64,000 bases of DNA. Source: Ptiloglossa arizonensis (lineage: Eukaryota; Arthropoda; Insecta; Hymenoptera; Colletidae). Where the stretch lies: the NCBI RefSeq assembly GCF_051014685.1, contig NW_027478524.1:558001-622000 (forward strand). The letters run 5' to 3'. Positions 37,288 to 51,600 of the stretch are shown in pieces; the first letter of the stretch is position 1, and every line of letters begins with the position of its first letter. The notes under the pieces are model-generated. The model did no database searches. It saw only the letters and a list, made by a program, of their open reading frames with translations, and had not been told where the DNA came from. Both the position numbers and the translations under genes were made by a program.

Positions 37288-39411
37288 TTCGATTTCGTGA
37301 ATCCGTTCGCGAGATATGGAAGTGTGAAGTTAAGGAATGGTAGAGAAACCATCAAAATTTTCGCAAGTCTGATACTCGAAACCAATAACTACCATGGCCT
37401 AGGGCAAAAATACACATACCGTTGTAATCGGGCGAGTTTCTGCTTTCAGATGCAATAGGAAATTCTCGAGTTCGTCAATCCGTTCGCGAGATATGGGAGT
37501 TGGAAGTTAAGTAATGGTTGAGAAACCATCAAAATTTTCGCAAGTCTGTTACTCGAAACCAATAACTACAGTGGCCTAGGAGAAAAATACACATACCGTT
37601 GTAATCGGGCGAGTTTCTGCTTTCAGATGCAACAGGAATTTCTCGAGTTCGTCAATCCGTTCGCGAGATATGGGGGTTTGGAGTTAAGGAATGGTTGAGA
37701 AACCATCAAAATTTTCGCTGGTTTGATACTCGAAACCAATAACTGGAATGGCCTAGGGGAGAAGTACACACACCATTGTATTCGGGCGAGTTTCTACTTT
37801 CAGATGCAACAGGAATTTCTCGAGTTCGTCAATCCGTTCGCGAGATATGGGAGTTTGAAGTTAAGGAATGGTTGAGAAACCATCAAAATTTTCGCTGGTC
37901 TGATACTCGAAACCAATAACTGGAATGGCCTAGAGAAAAAGTACACACACCATTGTAATCCGGCGTGTTTCTACTTTCAGATACAACAGGAATTTTTCGA
38001 ATTCGTCAATGCGTTCGCGAGATATGGGAGTTTGAAGTTAAGGAATGGTTGAGAAACCATCACAATTTTCGCAAGTCTGATACTCGAAACCAATAACTAC
38101 CATGGCCTAGGGCAAAAATACACATACCGTTGTAACCGGGCGAGTTTCTGCTTTCAGATGCAATAGGAAATTCTCGAGTTCGTCAATCCGTTCGCGATAT
38201 ATGGGAGTTTGAAGTTAAGGAATGGTTGAGAAACCATCAAAATTTTCGCTGGTCTGATACTCGAAACCAATAACTACAAAGGCCTAGGTGAAAAATTCAC
38301 ATACCTTTGTAATCGGGCGAGTTTCCTGTTTCAGATGCAACAGGAATTTCTCGAGTTCGTCATCCCGTTCGCGAGATATGGGAGTTTGAAGTTAAGGAAT
38401 GTTTGGGAAACCCTCAAAATATTCGCAAGTCTGATACTCGAATCCAATAACTACTATGGCCTTGGGCAAAAATACACATACCGTTGTAATCGGGCAAGTT
38501 TCCGTTTTCAGATGCAATAGGAAATTCTCGAGTTCGTCAATCCGTTCGCGAGATATCGAAGTTTGAAGTTAGGGAATGCTTGAGAAACCATCAAAATTTT
38601 CGCTGGTCTGATAATCGAAACCAATAACTACAAAGGCCTAGGAGAAAAATACACATACCGTTGTAATCGGGCGACTTTCTACTTTCACATGCAATAGGAA
38701 ATTCTCGAGTTCGTCAATCCGTTCGCGAGATATGGGAGTTTCAAGTTAAGGAATTCTTGAGAAACCATCAAAATTTTCGCAAGTCTGATACTCGAAACCA
38801 ATAACTACCATGGCCTAGGGCAAAAATACACATACCGTTGTAATCGGGCAAGTTTCCGCTTTCAGATGCAATAGGAAATTCTCGAGTTCGTCAATCCGTT
38901 CGCGAGATATCGAAGTTTGAAGTTAAGGAATGGTTGAGAAACCATCAAAATTTTCGCTGGTCTGATACTCGAAACCAATAACTACAAAGGCCTAGGGGGA
39001 AAACACACACATCTGTGCAATCGGGCGAGTTTCTACTTTCAGATGCAACAGGAATTTCTCGAGTTCGTCAATCCGTTCGCGAGATATGGGAGTTTGAAGT
39101 TAAGGAATGGTTGAGAAACCATCACAATTTTCGCAAGTCTCATACTCGAATCCAATAACTACAATGGCCTAGGGCTAAAATACACATACCGTTGTAATCG
39201 GGCGAGTTTCTACTTTCAGATGCAACAGGAATTTCTCGAGTTCGTCAATCCGTTCGCGAGATATGGGAGTTTGAAGTTAAGGAATGGTTGAGAAGCCATC
39301 AAAATTTTCGCAAGTCTGATACTCGAAACCAATAACTACAAAGGCCTAGGGGGAAAACACACACATCTGTGCAATCGGGCGAGTTTCTACTTTCAGATGC
39401 AACAGGAATTT
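37288..39411 (+). repeat. 12-mer HOR D, copy 3 (2,124 bp)
   Basis: Third 12-mer. It ends where the next unit would have started: at about 39,411 the sequence reads GGAATTTCTCGAGTTCG instead of GGAATTTTTCGATTTCG. The array is thus three complete units with matching start and end positions. Confidence 0.89.
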
Positions 39412-40512
39412 CTCGAGTTCGTCAATCCGTTCGCGAGATATGGGAGTTTGAAGTTAAGGAATGGTTGAGAAACCATCACAATTTTCGCAAGTCTGATACA
39501 CGAAACCAATAACTACAGTGGCCTAGGGTAAAAATACACATACCGTTGTAATCGGGCGAGTTTCTACTTTCAGATGCAACAGGAATTTCTCGAGTTCGTC
39601 AATCCGTTCGCGAGATATGGGAGTTTGAAGTTATGTAATGGTTGAGAAACCATCAAAATTTTGGCAAGTCTGATACTCGAAACCAATAACTGGAATGGCC
39701 TAGGGGAAAAGTACACACACCATTGTAATCCGGCGTGTTTCTACTTTCAGATACAACAGGAATTTCTCGAATTCGTCAATGCGTTCGCGAGATATGGGAG
39801 TTTGAAGTTAAGGAATGGTTGAGAAACCATCACAATTTTCGCAAGTCTGATACTCGAAACCAATAACTACCATGGCCTAGGGCAAAAATACACACACCGT
39901 TGTAACCGGGCGAGTTTCTGCTTTCAGATGCAACAGGAATTTCTCGAGTTCGTCAATCCGTTCGCGAGATATGGGAGTTTGAAGTTAAGGAATGGTTGAG
40001 AAACCATCAAAATTTTCGCTGGTCTGATACTCGAAACCAATAACTGGAATGGCCTAGAGAAAAAGTACACACACCATTGTAATCAGGCGAGTTTCTACTT
40101 CCAGATACAACAGGAATTTCTCGAGTTCGTCCATCCGTTAGCGAGATATGGGAGTTTGAAGTTAAGCAATGGTTGAGAAATCATCCAAATTTTCGCAAGT
40201 CTGATACTCGAATCCAATAACTACTATGGCCTTGGGCAAAAATACACATACCATTGTAATCGGGCAAGTTTCCGCTTTCAGATGCAATAGGAAAGTCTCG
40301 AGTTCGCCAGTCCGTTCGCGAGATATCGAAGTTTGAAGTTAAGGAATGCTTGAGAAACCATCAAAATTTTCGCTGGTCTGATAATCGAAACCAATAACTA
40401 CAAAGGCCTAGGAGAAAAATACACATACCGTTGTAATCGGGCGACTTTCTACTTTCACATGCAATAGGAAATTCTCGAGTTCGTCAATCCGTTCGCGAGA
40501 TATGGGAGTTTC
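39412..40512 (+). repeat. 10-mer derivative of HOR D (partial)
   Basis: Landmarks of D recur here with a spacing of 1,770 bp (10 x 177) instead of 2,124: CTACTATGGCCTTGGGC at 38,451 and 40,221, GAATTCTTGA at 38,751 and 40,521. The 1,770-bp spacing continues into the next domain: CATACTCGAA 39,141 to 40,911 and TTGGCAAGTC 39,661 to 41,431. This stretch therefore belongs to a shortened, more diverged 10-monomer relative of D that bridges to the 21-mer domain. Confidence 0.78.
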
Positions 40513-43500
40513 AAGTTAAGGAATTCTTGAGAAACCATCAAAATTTTCGCAAGTCTGATACTCGAAACCAATAACTACTATGGCCTAGGGCAAAGATGCA
40601 CATACCGTTTGAATCGGGCGAGTTTCGGCTTTCAGATGCAACAGGAATTTCTCGAGTTCGTCAATCCGTCCGCGAGATATGGGAGTTTGAAGTTAAGGAA
40701 TGGTTGAGAAACCATCAAAATTTTCGCTGGTCTGATACTCGAAACCAATAACTGGAATGGCCTAGAGAAAAAGTACACACACCATTGTAATCCGGCGAGT
40801 TCCTACTTTCATATACAACAGGAATTTCTCGAATTCGTCAATGCGTTCGCGAGATATGGGAGTTTGAAGTTAAGGAATGGTTGAGAAATCATAAAAATTT
40901 TCGCAAGTCTCATACTCGAATCCAATAACTACAATGGCCTAGGGCTAAAATACACATACCGTTGTAATCGGGCGAGTTTCTACTTTCAGATGCAACAGGA
41001 ATTTCTCGAGTTCGTCAATCCGTTCGCGAGATATGGGAGTTTGAAGTTAAGGAATGGTTGAGAAGCCATCAAAATTTTCGCAAGTCTGATACTTGAAACC
41101 AATAACTACAAAGGCCTAGGGGGAAAACACACACATCCGTGCAATCGGGCGAGTTTCTACTTTCAGATGCAACAGGAATTTCTCGAGTTCGTCAATCCGT
41201 TCGCGAGATATGGGAGTTTGAAGTTAAGGAATGGTTGAGAAACCATCACAATTTTCGCAAGTCTGATACACGGAACCAATAACTACAGTGGCCTAGGGTA
41301 AAAATACACATACCGTTGTAATCGGGCGAGTTTCTGCTTTCAGATGCAATAGGAAATTCTCGAGTTCGTCAATCCGTTCGCGAGATATGGAAGTGTGAAG
41401 TTATGTAATGGTTGAGAAACCATCAAAATTTTGGCAAGTCTGATACTCGAAACCAATAACTGGAATGGCCTAGGGGAAAAGTACACACACTGTTGTAATC
41501 GGGCGAGTTACTGCTTTCAGATGCAACAGGAATTTCTCCAGTTCGTCAATCCGTTCGCGAGATATGGGCGTTTGAAGTTATGGAATGGTTGAGAAACCAT
41601 CAAAATTTTCGCTGGTTTGATACTCGAAACCAATAACTGGAATGGCCTAGGGGAGAAGTACACACACCATTGTATTCGCGCGAGTTTCTACTTTCAGATG
41701 CAACAGGAATTTCTCGAGTTCGTCAATCCGTTCGCGAGATATGGGAGTTTGAAGTTAAGGAATGGTTGAGAAACCATCAAAATTTTCGCTGGTCTGATAC
41801 TCGAAACCAATAACTGGAATGGCCTAGAGAAAAAGTACACACACCATTGTAATCCGGCGTGTTTCTACTTTCAGATACAACAGGAATTTCTCGAATTCGT
41901 CAATGCGTTCGCGAGATATGGGAGTTTGAAGTTAAGGAATGGTTGAGAAACCATCAAAATTTTCCCAAGTCTGATACTCGAAACCAATAACTGGAATGGC
42001 CTAGGGGAAAAGTACACACACCGTTGTAATCGGGCGAGTTTCTGCTTTCCGATACAACAGGAATTTCTCGAGTTCGTCAATCCGTTCCGGAGATGTGGGA
42101 GTTTGAAGTTAAGGAATAGTTGAGAAACCATCAAAATATTCGCAAGTCTGATACGCGAAACCAATAACTACAAAGGCCTAGGGGAAAAATACACATACCG
42201 TTGTAATCCGGCGAGTTTCTACTTCCACATGCAACAGGAATTTCTCGAGTTCGTCAATCCGTTCGCGAGATATGGGAGTTTGAAGTTAAGGAATGGTTGA
42301 GAAACCATCAAAATTTTCAATGGTCTGATACTCGAAACCAATAACTGGAATGGCCTAGGGGAAAAGTACTCACACGATTGTATTCGGGCCAGTTTCTGCT
42401 TTCAGATGCAATAGGAAATTCTCGAGTTCGTCAATCCGTTCGCGAGATATGGGAGTTTGAAGTTAAGGAATGCTTGAGAAACCATCAAAATTATCGCAAG
42501 CCTGATACTCGAAACCAATAACTGGAATGGCCTAGGGGAAAAGTACACATACCATTGTAATCGGGCGGGTTTCTGCTTTCAGATGCAATAGGAAATTTTC
42601 GAGTTCGTCAATCCGTTCCCGAGATATGTAAGTGTGAAGTTAAGAAATGGTTGAGAAACCATCAAAATTATCGCAAGTCTGATACACGTAACCAATAACT
42701 GGAATGGCCTAGGGGAAAAGTACACATACCATTGTAATCGGACGAGTTTCTACTTTCAGATGCAACAGGAATTTCTCGAGTTCGTCAATCCGTTCGCGAG
42801 AAATGGGGGTTTGAAGTTAAGGAATGGTTGAGAAACCATCAAAATTTTCGCAAGTCTGATACTCGACACCAATAACTACTATGGCCTAGGGCAAAAATGC
42901 ACATACCGTTGTAACCGGGCGAGTTTCTGCTTTCAGATGCAGTAGGAAATTCTCGAGTTCGTCAATCCGTTCGCGAGATATGTTAGTGTGAAGTTAAGGA
43001 ATGGTTGAGAAACCATCAAAATTATCGCAAGTCTGATACTCGTAACAAATAACTGGAATGGCCTAGGGGAAAAGTACACATACCATTGTAATCGGGCGAG
43101 TTTCTACTTTCAGATGCAACAGGAATTTCTCGAGTTCGTCAATCCGTTCGTGAGAAATGGGAGTTTGAAGTTAAGGAATGGTTGAGAAACCATCAAAATT
43201 TTCGCAAGTCTGATACTCGAAACCAATAACTACTATGGCCTAGGGCAAAAATGCACATACCGTTGTAACCGGGCGAGTTTCTGCTTTCAGATGCAATAGG
43301 AAATTCTCGAGTTCGTCAATCCGTTCGCGAGATATGTAAGTGTGAAGTTAAGGAATGGTTGAGAAACCATCAAAATTATCCCAAGTCTGATACTCAAAAC
43401 CAATAACTGGAATGGCCTAGGGGAAAAGCACACATACCATTGTAATCGGGCGAGTTTCTACTTTCAGATGCAACAGGAATTTCTCGAGTTCGTCAATCCG

Positions 43501-44229
43501 TTCGCGAGAAATGGGAGTTTGAAATCAAGGAATGGTTGAGAAACCATTAAAATTTTCGCAAGTCTGATACTCGTAACCAATAACTGGAATGGCCTAGGGG
43601 AAAAGTACACATACCATTGTAATCGGGCTAGTTTCTACTTTCAGATGCAACAGGAATTTCTCGAGTTCGTCTATCCGTTCGCGAGATATGGGAGATTGAA
43701 GATAACGAATGGTTGAGAAACCCACAAAATTTTCGCAGGTCTGATACTCGAAACCAATAACTGGAATGGCCTAGGGGAAAAGTACACACACCATTCTAAT
43801 CGGGCGAGTTTCTACTTTCAGATACGACAGGAATTTCTCGAGTTCGTCAATGCGTTCTCGAGATATGGGACTTTGAAGTAAAGGAATGCTTGAGAAACCA
43901 TCAAAATTTTCACACGTCTGATACTCGAAACCAGTAACTACTATGGCCTAGGGCAAAAATGCACATACCGTTGTAATCGGGCGAGTTTCTTCTTTCAGAT
44001 GCAACAGGAATTTCTCGAGTTCGTCAATCCGTTCGCGAGATATGGGAGTTTGAAGTTAAGGAATGGTTGAGAAACCATCAAAATTTTCGCTGGTCTGATA
44101 CTCGAAACCAATAACTACAAAGGCCTACGGGAAAAACGCACATATCATTGTAATCGGGCGAATTTCTACTTTCAGATGCAACAGGAATTTCTCGAGTGCG
44201 TCAATCCGTTCGCGAGATATGGGAGTTTG
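40513..44229 (+). repeat. 21-mer HOR F, copy 1 (3,717 bp)
   Basis: First of two 21-monomer units (21 x 177 = 3,717 bp). GAATTCTTGA is at 40,521 and 44,238, exactly one unit apart. Monomer subtypes specific to this domain include GATATGTAAGTGTG, CAAAATTATCGCAAG, ACTCGTAACAAATAAC and GTTCCGGAGATGTGG. Its left third follows the 10-mer relative of D at an offset of 1,770 bp. Confidence 0.9.
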
Positions 44230-47200
44230 AAGTTAAGGAATTCTTGAGAAACCATCAAAATTTTCGCAAGTCTGATACTCGAAACCAATAACTACTATGG
44301 CCTAGGGCAAAGATGCACATACCGTTTGAATCGGGCGAGTTTCGGCTTTCAGATGCAACAGGAATTTCTCGAGTTCGTCAATCCGTCCGCGAGATATGGG
44401 AGTTTGAAGTTAAGGAATGGTTGAGAAACCATCAAAATTTTCGCTGGTCTGATACTCGAAACCAATAACTGGAATGGCCTAGAGAAAAAGTACACACACC
44501 ATTGTAATCCGGCGAGTTCCTACTTTCATATACAACAGGAATTTCTCGAATTCGTCAATGCGTTCGCGAGATATGGGAGTTTGAAGTTAAGGAATGGTTG
44601 AGAAATCATAAAAATTTTCGCAAGTCTCATACTCGAATCCAATAACTACAATGGCCTAGGGCTAAAATACACATACCGTTGTAATCGGGCGAGTTTCTAC
44701 TTTCAGATGCAACAGGAATTTCTCGAGTTCGTCAATCCGTTCGCGAGATATGGGAGTTTGAAGTTAAGGAATGGTTGAGAAGCCATCAAAATTTTCGCAA
44801 GTCTGATACTTGAAACCAATAACTACAAAGGCCTAGGGGGAAAACACACACATCCGTGCAATCGGGCGAGTTTCTACTTTCAGATGCAACAGGAATTTCT
44901 CGAGTTCGTCAATCCGTTCGCGAGATATGGGAGTTTGAAGTTAAGGAATGGTTGAGAAACCATCACAATTTTCGCAAGTCTGATACACGGAACCAATAAC
45001 TACAGTGGCCTAGGGTAAAAATACACATACCGTTGTAATCGGGCGAGTTTCTGCTTTCAGATGCAATAGGAAATTCTCGAGTTCGTCAATCCGTTCGCGA
45101 GATATGGAAGTGTGAAGTTATGTAATGGTTGAGAAACCATCAAAATTTTGGCAAGTCTGATACTCGAAACCAATAACTGGAATGGCCTAGGGGAAAAGTA
45201 CACACACTGTTGTAATCGGGCGAGTTACTGCTTTCAGATGCAACAGGAATTTCTCCAGTTCGTCAATCCGTTCGCGAGATATGGGCGTTTGAAGTTATGG
45301 AATGGTTGAGAAACCATCAAAATTTTCGCTGGTTTGATACTCGAAACCAATAACTGGAATGGCCTAGGGGAGAAGTACACACACCATTGTATTCGCGCGA
45401 GTTTCTACTTTCAGATGCAACAGGAATTTCTCGAGTTCGTCAATCCGTTCGCGAGATATGGGAGTTTGAAGTTAAGGAATGGTTGAGAAACCATCAAAAT
45501 TTTCGCTGGTCTGATACTCGAAACCAATAACTGGAATGGCCTAGAGAAAAAGTACACACACCATTGTAATCCGGCGTGTTTCTACTTTCAGATACAACAG
45601 GAATTTCTCGAATTCGTCAATGCGTTCGCGAGATATGGGAGTTTGAAGTTAAGGAATGGTTGAGAAACCATCAAAATTTTCCCAAGTCTGATACTCGAAA
45701 CCAATAACTGGAATGGCCTAGGGGAAAGGTACACACACCGTTGTAATCGGGCGAGTTTCTGCTTTCCGATACAACAGGAATTTCTCGAGTTCGTCAATCC
45801 GTTCCGGAGATGTGGGAGTTTGAAGTTAAGGAATAGTTGAGAAACCATCAAAATATTCGCAAGTCTGATACGCGAAACCAATAACTACAAAGGCCTAGGG
45901 GAAAAATACACATACCGTTGTAATCCGGCGAGTTTCTACTTCCACATGCAACAGGAATTTCTCGAGTTCGTCAATCCGTTCGCGAGATATGGGAGTTTGA
46001 AGTTAAGGAATGGTTGAGAAACCATCAAAATTTTCAATGGTCTGATACTCGAAACCAATAACTGGAATGGCCTAGGGGAAAAGTACTCACACGATTGTAT
46101 TCGGGCCAGTTTCTGCTTTCAGATGCAATAGGAAATTCTCGAGTTCGTCAATCCGTTCGCGAGATATGGGAGTTTGAAGTTAAGGAATGCTTGAGAAACC
46201 ATCAAAATTATCGCAAGCCTGATACTCGAAACCAATAACTGGAATGGCCTAGGGGAAAAGTACACATACCATTGTAATCGGGCGGGTTTCTGCTTTCAGA
46301 TGCAATAGGAAATTTTCGAGTTCGTCAATCCGTTCCCGAGATATGTAAGTGTGAAGTTAAGAAATGGTTGAGAAACCATCAAAATTATCGCAAGTCTGAT
46401 ACACGTAACCAATAACTGGAATGGCCTAGGGGAAAAGTACACATACCATTGTAATCGGACGAGTTTCTACTTTCAGATGCAACAGGAATTTCTCGAGTTC
46501 GTCAATCCGTTCGCGAGAAATGGGGGTTTGAAGTTAAGGAATGGTTGAGAAACCATCAAAATTTTCGCAAGTCTGATACTCGACACCAATAACTACTATG
46601 GCCTAGGGCAAAAATGCACATACCGTTGTAACCGGGCGAGTTTCTGCTTTCAGATGCAGTAGGAAATTCTCGAGTTCGTCAATCCGTTCGCGAGATATGT
46701 TAGTGTGAAGTTAAGGAATGGTTGAGAAACCATCAAAATTATCGCAAGTCTGATACTCGTAACAAATAACTGGAATGGCCTAGGGGAAAAGTACACATAC
46801 CATTGTAATCGGGCGAGTTTCTACTTTCAGATGCAACAGGAATTTCTCGAGTTCGTCAATCCGTTCGTGAGAAATGGGAGTTTGAAGTTAAGGAATGGTT
46901 GAGAAACCATCAAAATTTTCGCAAGTCTGATACTCGAAACCAATAACTACTATGGCCTAGGGCAAAAATGCACATACCGTTGTAACCGGGCGAGTTTCTG
47001 CTTTCAGATGCAATAGGAAATTCTCGAGTTCGTCAATCCGTTCGCGAGATATGTAAGTGTGAAGTTAAGGAATGGTTGAGAAACCATCAAAATTATCCCA
47101 AGTCTGATACTCAAAACCAATAACTGGAATGGCCTAGGGGAAAAGCACACATACCATTGTAATCGGGCGAGTTTCTACTTTCAGATGCAACAGGAATTTC

Positions 47201-47946
47201 TCGAGTTCGTCAATCCGTTCGCGAGAAATGGGAGTTTGAAATCAAGGAATGGTTGAGAAACCATTAAAATTTTCGCAAGTCTGATACTCGTAACCAATAA
47301 CTGGAATGGCCTAGGGGAAAAGTACACATACCATTGTAATCGGGCTAGTTTCTACTTTCAGATGCAACAGGAATTTCTCGAGTTCGTCTATCCGTTCGCG
47401 AGATATGGGAGATTGAAGATAACGAATGGTTGAGAAACCCACAAAATTTTCGCAGGTCTGATACTCGAAACCAATAACTGGAATGGCCTAGGGGAAAAGT
47501 ACACACACCATTCTAATCGGGCGAGTTTCTACTTTCAGATACGACAGGAATTTCTCGAGTTCGTCAATGCGTTCTCGAGATATGGGACTTTGAAGTAAAG
47601 GAATGCTTGAGAAACCATCAAAATTTTCACACGTCTGATACTCGAAACCAGTAACTACTATGGCCTAGGGCAAAAATGCACATACCGTTGTAATCGGGCG
47701 AGTTTCTTCTTTCAGATGCAACAGGAATTTCTCGAGTTCGTCAATCCGTTCGCGAGATATGGGAGTTTGAAGTTAAGGAATGGTTGAGAAACCATCAAAA
47801 TTTTCGCTGGTCTGATACTCGAAACCAATAACTACAAAGGCCTACGGGAAAAACGCACATATCATTGTAATCGGGCGAATTTCTACTTTCAGATGCAACA
47901 GGAATTTCTCGAGTGCGTCAATCCGTTCGCGAGATATGGGAGTTTG
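44230..47946 (+). repeat. 21-mer HOR F, copy 2 (3,717 bp)
   Basis: Matches copy 1 along its whole length; the single substitution I noticed is A at 42,011 against G at 45,728. It ends where GGAATGGTTG (47,954) replaces the GGAATTCTTG that starts both units. Two exact units with so little difference imply a very recent duplication or strong homogenisation, unless the assembly has collapsed or duplicated reads. Confidence 0.9.
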
Positions 47947-48683
47947 AAGTTAAGGAATGGTTGAGAAACCATCAAAATTTTCGCAAGGCTGATACTCGAA
48001 ACCAATAACTACAAAGGCCTAGGAGATAAATACACATACCTTTGTAATCGAGCGAGTTTCCACTCTCAGATGCAACAGGAATTTCTCGAGTTCGTCTATC
48101 CGTTCGCGAGATATGGGAGTTTGAAGTTATTGAATGGTTGTGAAACCATCAAAATGTTCGCAAGTCTGGTACTCGAAACCAATAACTACAAAGGTCTAGG
48201 GGAAAAACACACATATCTTTGTAATCGGGCGAGTTTCTACTTTCAGATGCAACAGGAATTTCTCGAGCTCGTCAATGCGTTCTCGAGATATGGGACTTTG
48301 AAGTAAAGGAATGCTTGAGAAACCATCAAAATTTTCACACGTCTGAAACTCGAAACCAGTAACTACTATGGCCTAGGGCAAAAATGCACATACCGTTGTA
48401 ATCGGGCGAGTTTCTTCTTTCAGATGCAACAGGAATTTCTCGAGTTCGTCAATCCGTTCGCGAGATATGGGAGTTTGAAGTTAAGGAATGGTTGAGAAAC
48501 CATCAAAATTTTCGCAAGTCTGATACTCGAAACCAATAACTGGAACGGCCTAGGGGAAAAGTACACACACCGTTGTAATTGGGCGAGTTTCTACTTTCAG
48601 ATGCAACAGGAATTTCTCGAGTTCGTCACTCCGTTCGCGAGATATGGGAGTTTGAAGTTAAGGAATGGTTGAGAAATCATCAA
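47947..48683 (+). repeat. Transition monomers with a 4-mer copy of the F end
   Basis: About four monomers follow HOR F. The GACTTTGAAGTAAAGGAATG variant at 47,593 recurs 708 bp later (4 x 177) at 48,301 with the neighbouring TTTTCACACGTCTG and CCAGTAACTACTATGG variants, so the final monomers of F were copied once more, with an added change (CTGAAACTCG). One monomer here has GGTTGTGAAACC, which lacks the usual TGA. Confidence 0.75.
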
Positions 48684-51600
48684 AATTTTCGCAAGTCTGA
48701 TACTCGAAACCAATAACTGGAACGGCCTAGGGGAAAAGTACACACACCATTGTATTCGGGCCAGTTTCTACTTTCAAATGCAACAGGAATTTCTCGAGTT
48801 CGCCAATCCGTTCGCGAGGTATGGGAGTTCGAAGTTAAGGAATGGTTGAGAAACAATCAAAATATTCGCAAGTGTGATACTCGAAACCAATAACTGGAAC
48901 GGCCTATGGGAAAAGTACACACACCATTGTAATCGGGAAAGTTTCTACTTTCAGAGGCGACAGGAACTTCTCGAGTTCGCCAATCCGTTCGCGAGGTATC
49001 GGAGTTTGAAGTTAAGGAATGGTTGAGAAACCATCAAAATTTTCGCAAGTCTGAAACTCGAAACTAATAACTACTATGGCCTAGGGCAAAAATGCACATA
49101 CCGTTGTGAGCGGACGAGTTTCTGGTTTCAGATGCAACAGGAATTTCTCGAGCTCGTCAATCCGTTCGCGAGATATGGGAGTTTGAAGTTAAGGAATGGT
49201 TGAGAAACCATCACAATTTTCGCAAGTCTGATACTCGAAGCCAATAACTACCATGGCCTAGGGGAAAAATGCACATACCTTTGTAATCGGGCGAGATTCT
49301 ACTTTCAGATGCAATAGGAATTTCTCGAGTTCGTCAATTCGTTCGCGAGATATGGGAGTTTGAAGTTAAGGAATGGTTGAGAAACCATCAAAATTTTCGC
49401 AATTCTGATGCTAGAAACGAATAACTGGAATGACCTAGGTGAAAAGTACACACACCATTGTAATCGGTAGACTTTCTACTTTCAGATGCAACAGGAAATA
49501 ATCGAGATCGTCAATCCGTTCGCGAGATATGGGAGTTTGAATTTAAGGGATGCTTGAGAAACCATCAAAATTTTCGCAAGTCTGATACTCGAAACCAATA
49601 ACTGGAACGGCCTAGGGGAAAAGTACACACACCATTGTAATCGGGCCAGTTTCTACTTTCAAATGCAACAGGAATTTCTCGAGTTCGCCAATCCGTTCGC
49701 GAGGTATCGGAGTTTGAAGTTAAGGAATGGTTGAGAAACCATCAAAATTTTCGCAAGTCTGATACTCGAAACTAATAACTACTATGGCCTAGGGCAAAAA
49801 TGCACATACCGTTGTAAGCGGACGAGTTTCTGATTTCAGATGCAACAGGAATTTCTCGAGCTCGTCAATCCGTTCGCGAGATATGGGAGTTTGAAGTTAA
49901 GGTATGGTTGAGAAACCATCAAAATTTTCGCAATTCTGATGCTAGAAACGAATAACTGGAATGACCTACGTGAAAAGTACACACACCATTGTAATCGGTA
50001 GACTTTCTACTTTCAGATGCAACAGGAAATAATCGAGATCGTCAATCCGTTCGCGAGATATGGGAATTTGAATTTAAGGAATGCTTGAGAAACCATCAAA
50101 ATTTTCGCAAGTCTGATACTCGAAACCAATAACTGGAACGGCCTAGGGGAAAAGTACACACACCATTGTAATCGGGCCAGTTTCTACTTTCAAATGCAAC
50201 AGGAATTTCTCGAGTTCGCCAATCCGTTCGCGAGGTATCGGAGTTTGAAGTTAAGGAATGGTTGAGAATCCATCAAAATTTTCGCAAGTCTGATGCTCGA
50301 AACTAATAACTACTATGGCCTACGGCAAAAATGCACATACCGTTGTAAGCGGACGAGTTTCTGGTTTCAGATGCAACAGGAATTTCTCGAGTTCGTCAAT
50401 CCGTTCGCGAGATATGGGAGTTTGAAGTTAAGGAATGGTTGAGAAACCATCACAATTTTCGCAAGTCTGATACTCGAAACCAATAACTACAAAGCCCTAG
50501 GGGAAAAATACACATACCTTTGTAATCGGGCGAGGTTCTACTTTCAGATGCAATTTGGAATTTCTCGAGTTCGTCAATTCGTTCGCGAGATATGGGAGTT
50601 TGAAGTTAAGGAATGGTTGAGAAACCATCAAAATTTTCGCAATTCTGATGCTGGAAACGAATAACTGGAATGACCTAGGGGAAAAGTACACACACGATTG
50701 TAATCGGTCGACTTTCTACTTTTAGAAGCAAGAGGAAATAATCGATTTCGTCTATCCGTTCGCGAGATATGGGAGTTTGAAGTTAAGGAATGCTTGAGAA
50801 ACCATCAAAATCTTCGCAAGTCTGATACTCGAAACCAATAACTACAAAGCCCTAGGGGAAAAATACACATACCATTGTAATCGGGCGAGTTTATACTTTC
50901 AGATGCAACAGGAATTTCTCGAGTTCGACACTCCGTTCGCGAGGTATCGGAGTTTCAAGTTAAGGAATGGTTGAGAAACCATCAAAATTTTCGCAAGTCT
51001 GATACTCGAAACCAATAACTACAAAACCCTAGGGGAAAGATACACCTACCATTGTAATCGGGCGAGTTTATACTTTCAGATGCAACAGGAATTTCTCGAG
51101 CTCGTCAATCCGTTCGCGAGATATGGGAGTTTGAATTTAAGGAATGGTTGTGAGGCCATCACAATTTTCGGAAGTCTGATACTCGAACCAATAACTACTA
51201 TGGCCTAGGGCAAAAATACACATACCTTTGTGATCGGGCGAGTTTATACTTTCAGATGCAACAGGAGTTTCTCGAGCTCGTCAATCCGTTCGCGAGATAT
51301 GGGAGCTTGAATTTAAGGAATGGTTGTGAGGCCATCACAATTTTCGGAAGTCTGATACTCGAACCAGTAACTACTATGGCCTAGGGCAAAAATACACATA
51401 CCGTTGTAATCGGACGAGTTTCTGGTTTCAGATGCGACAGGAATTTCTCGAGTTCGTCAATCCGTTCGCGAGATATGGGAGTTTGAAGTTAAGGAATGGT
51501 TGAGAAACCATCAAAATTTTCGCAAGTCTGATACTCGAATCCATTAACTGGAATTTCCTAGGGGAAAAGTACACATACCATTGTAATCGGGCGAGTTTAT

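Noticed and set aside
34087..38520. Five plus-strand open frames of 61 codons at 1,062-bp steps, resembling a repeated small gene.
   Set aside because: They are satellite monomers with the usual TGA altered, and their spacing follows the 12-mer HOR (two frames per 2,124 bp). One type spans the hybrid joint of the unit.
41871..45881. Two minus-strand frames of 97 codons, 3,717 bp apart.
   Set aside because: They are in-phase read-through of two adjacent monomers, duplicated with the 21-mer. The single residue change follows the one substitution noted between copies.
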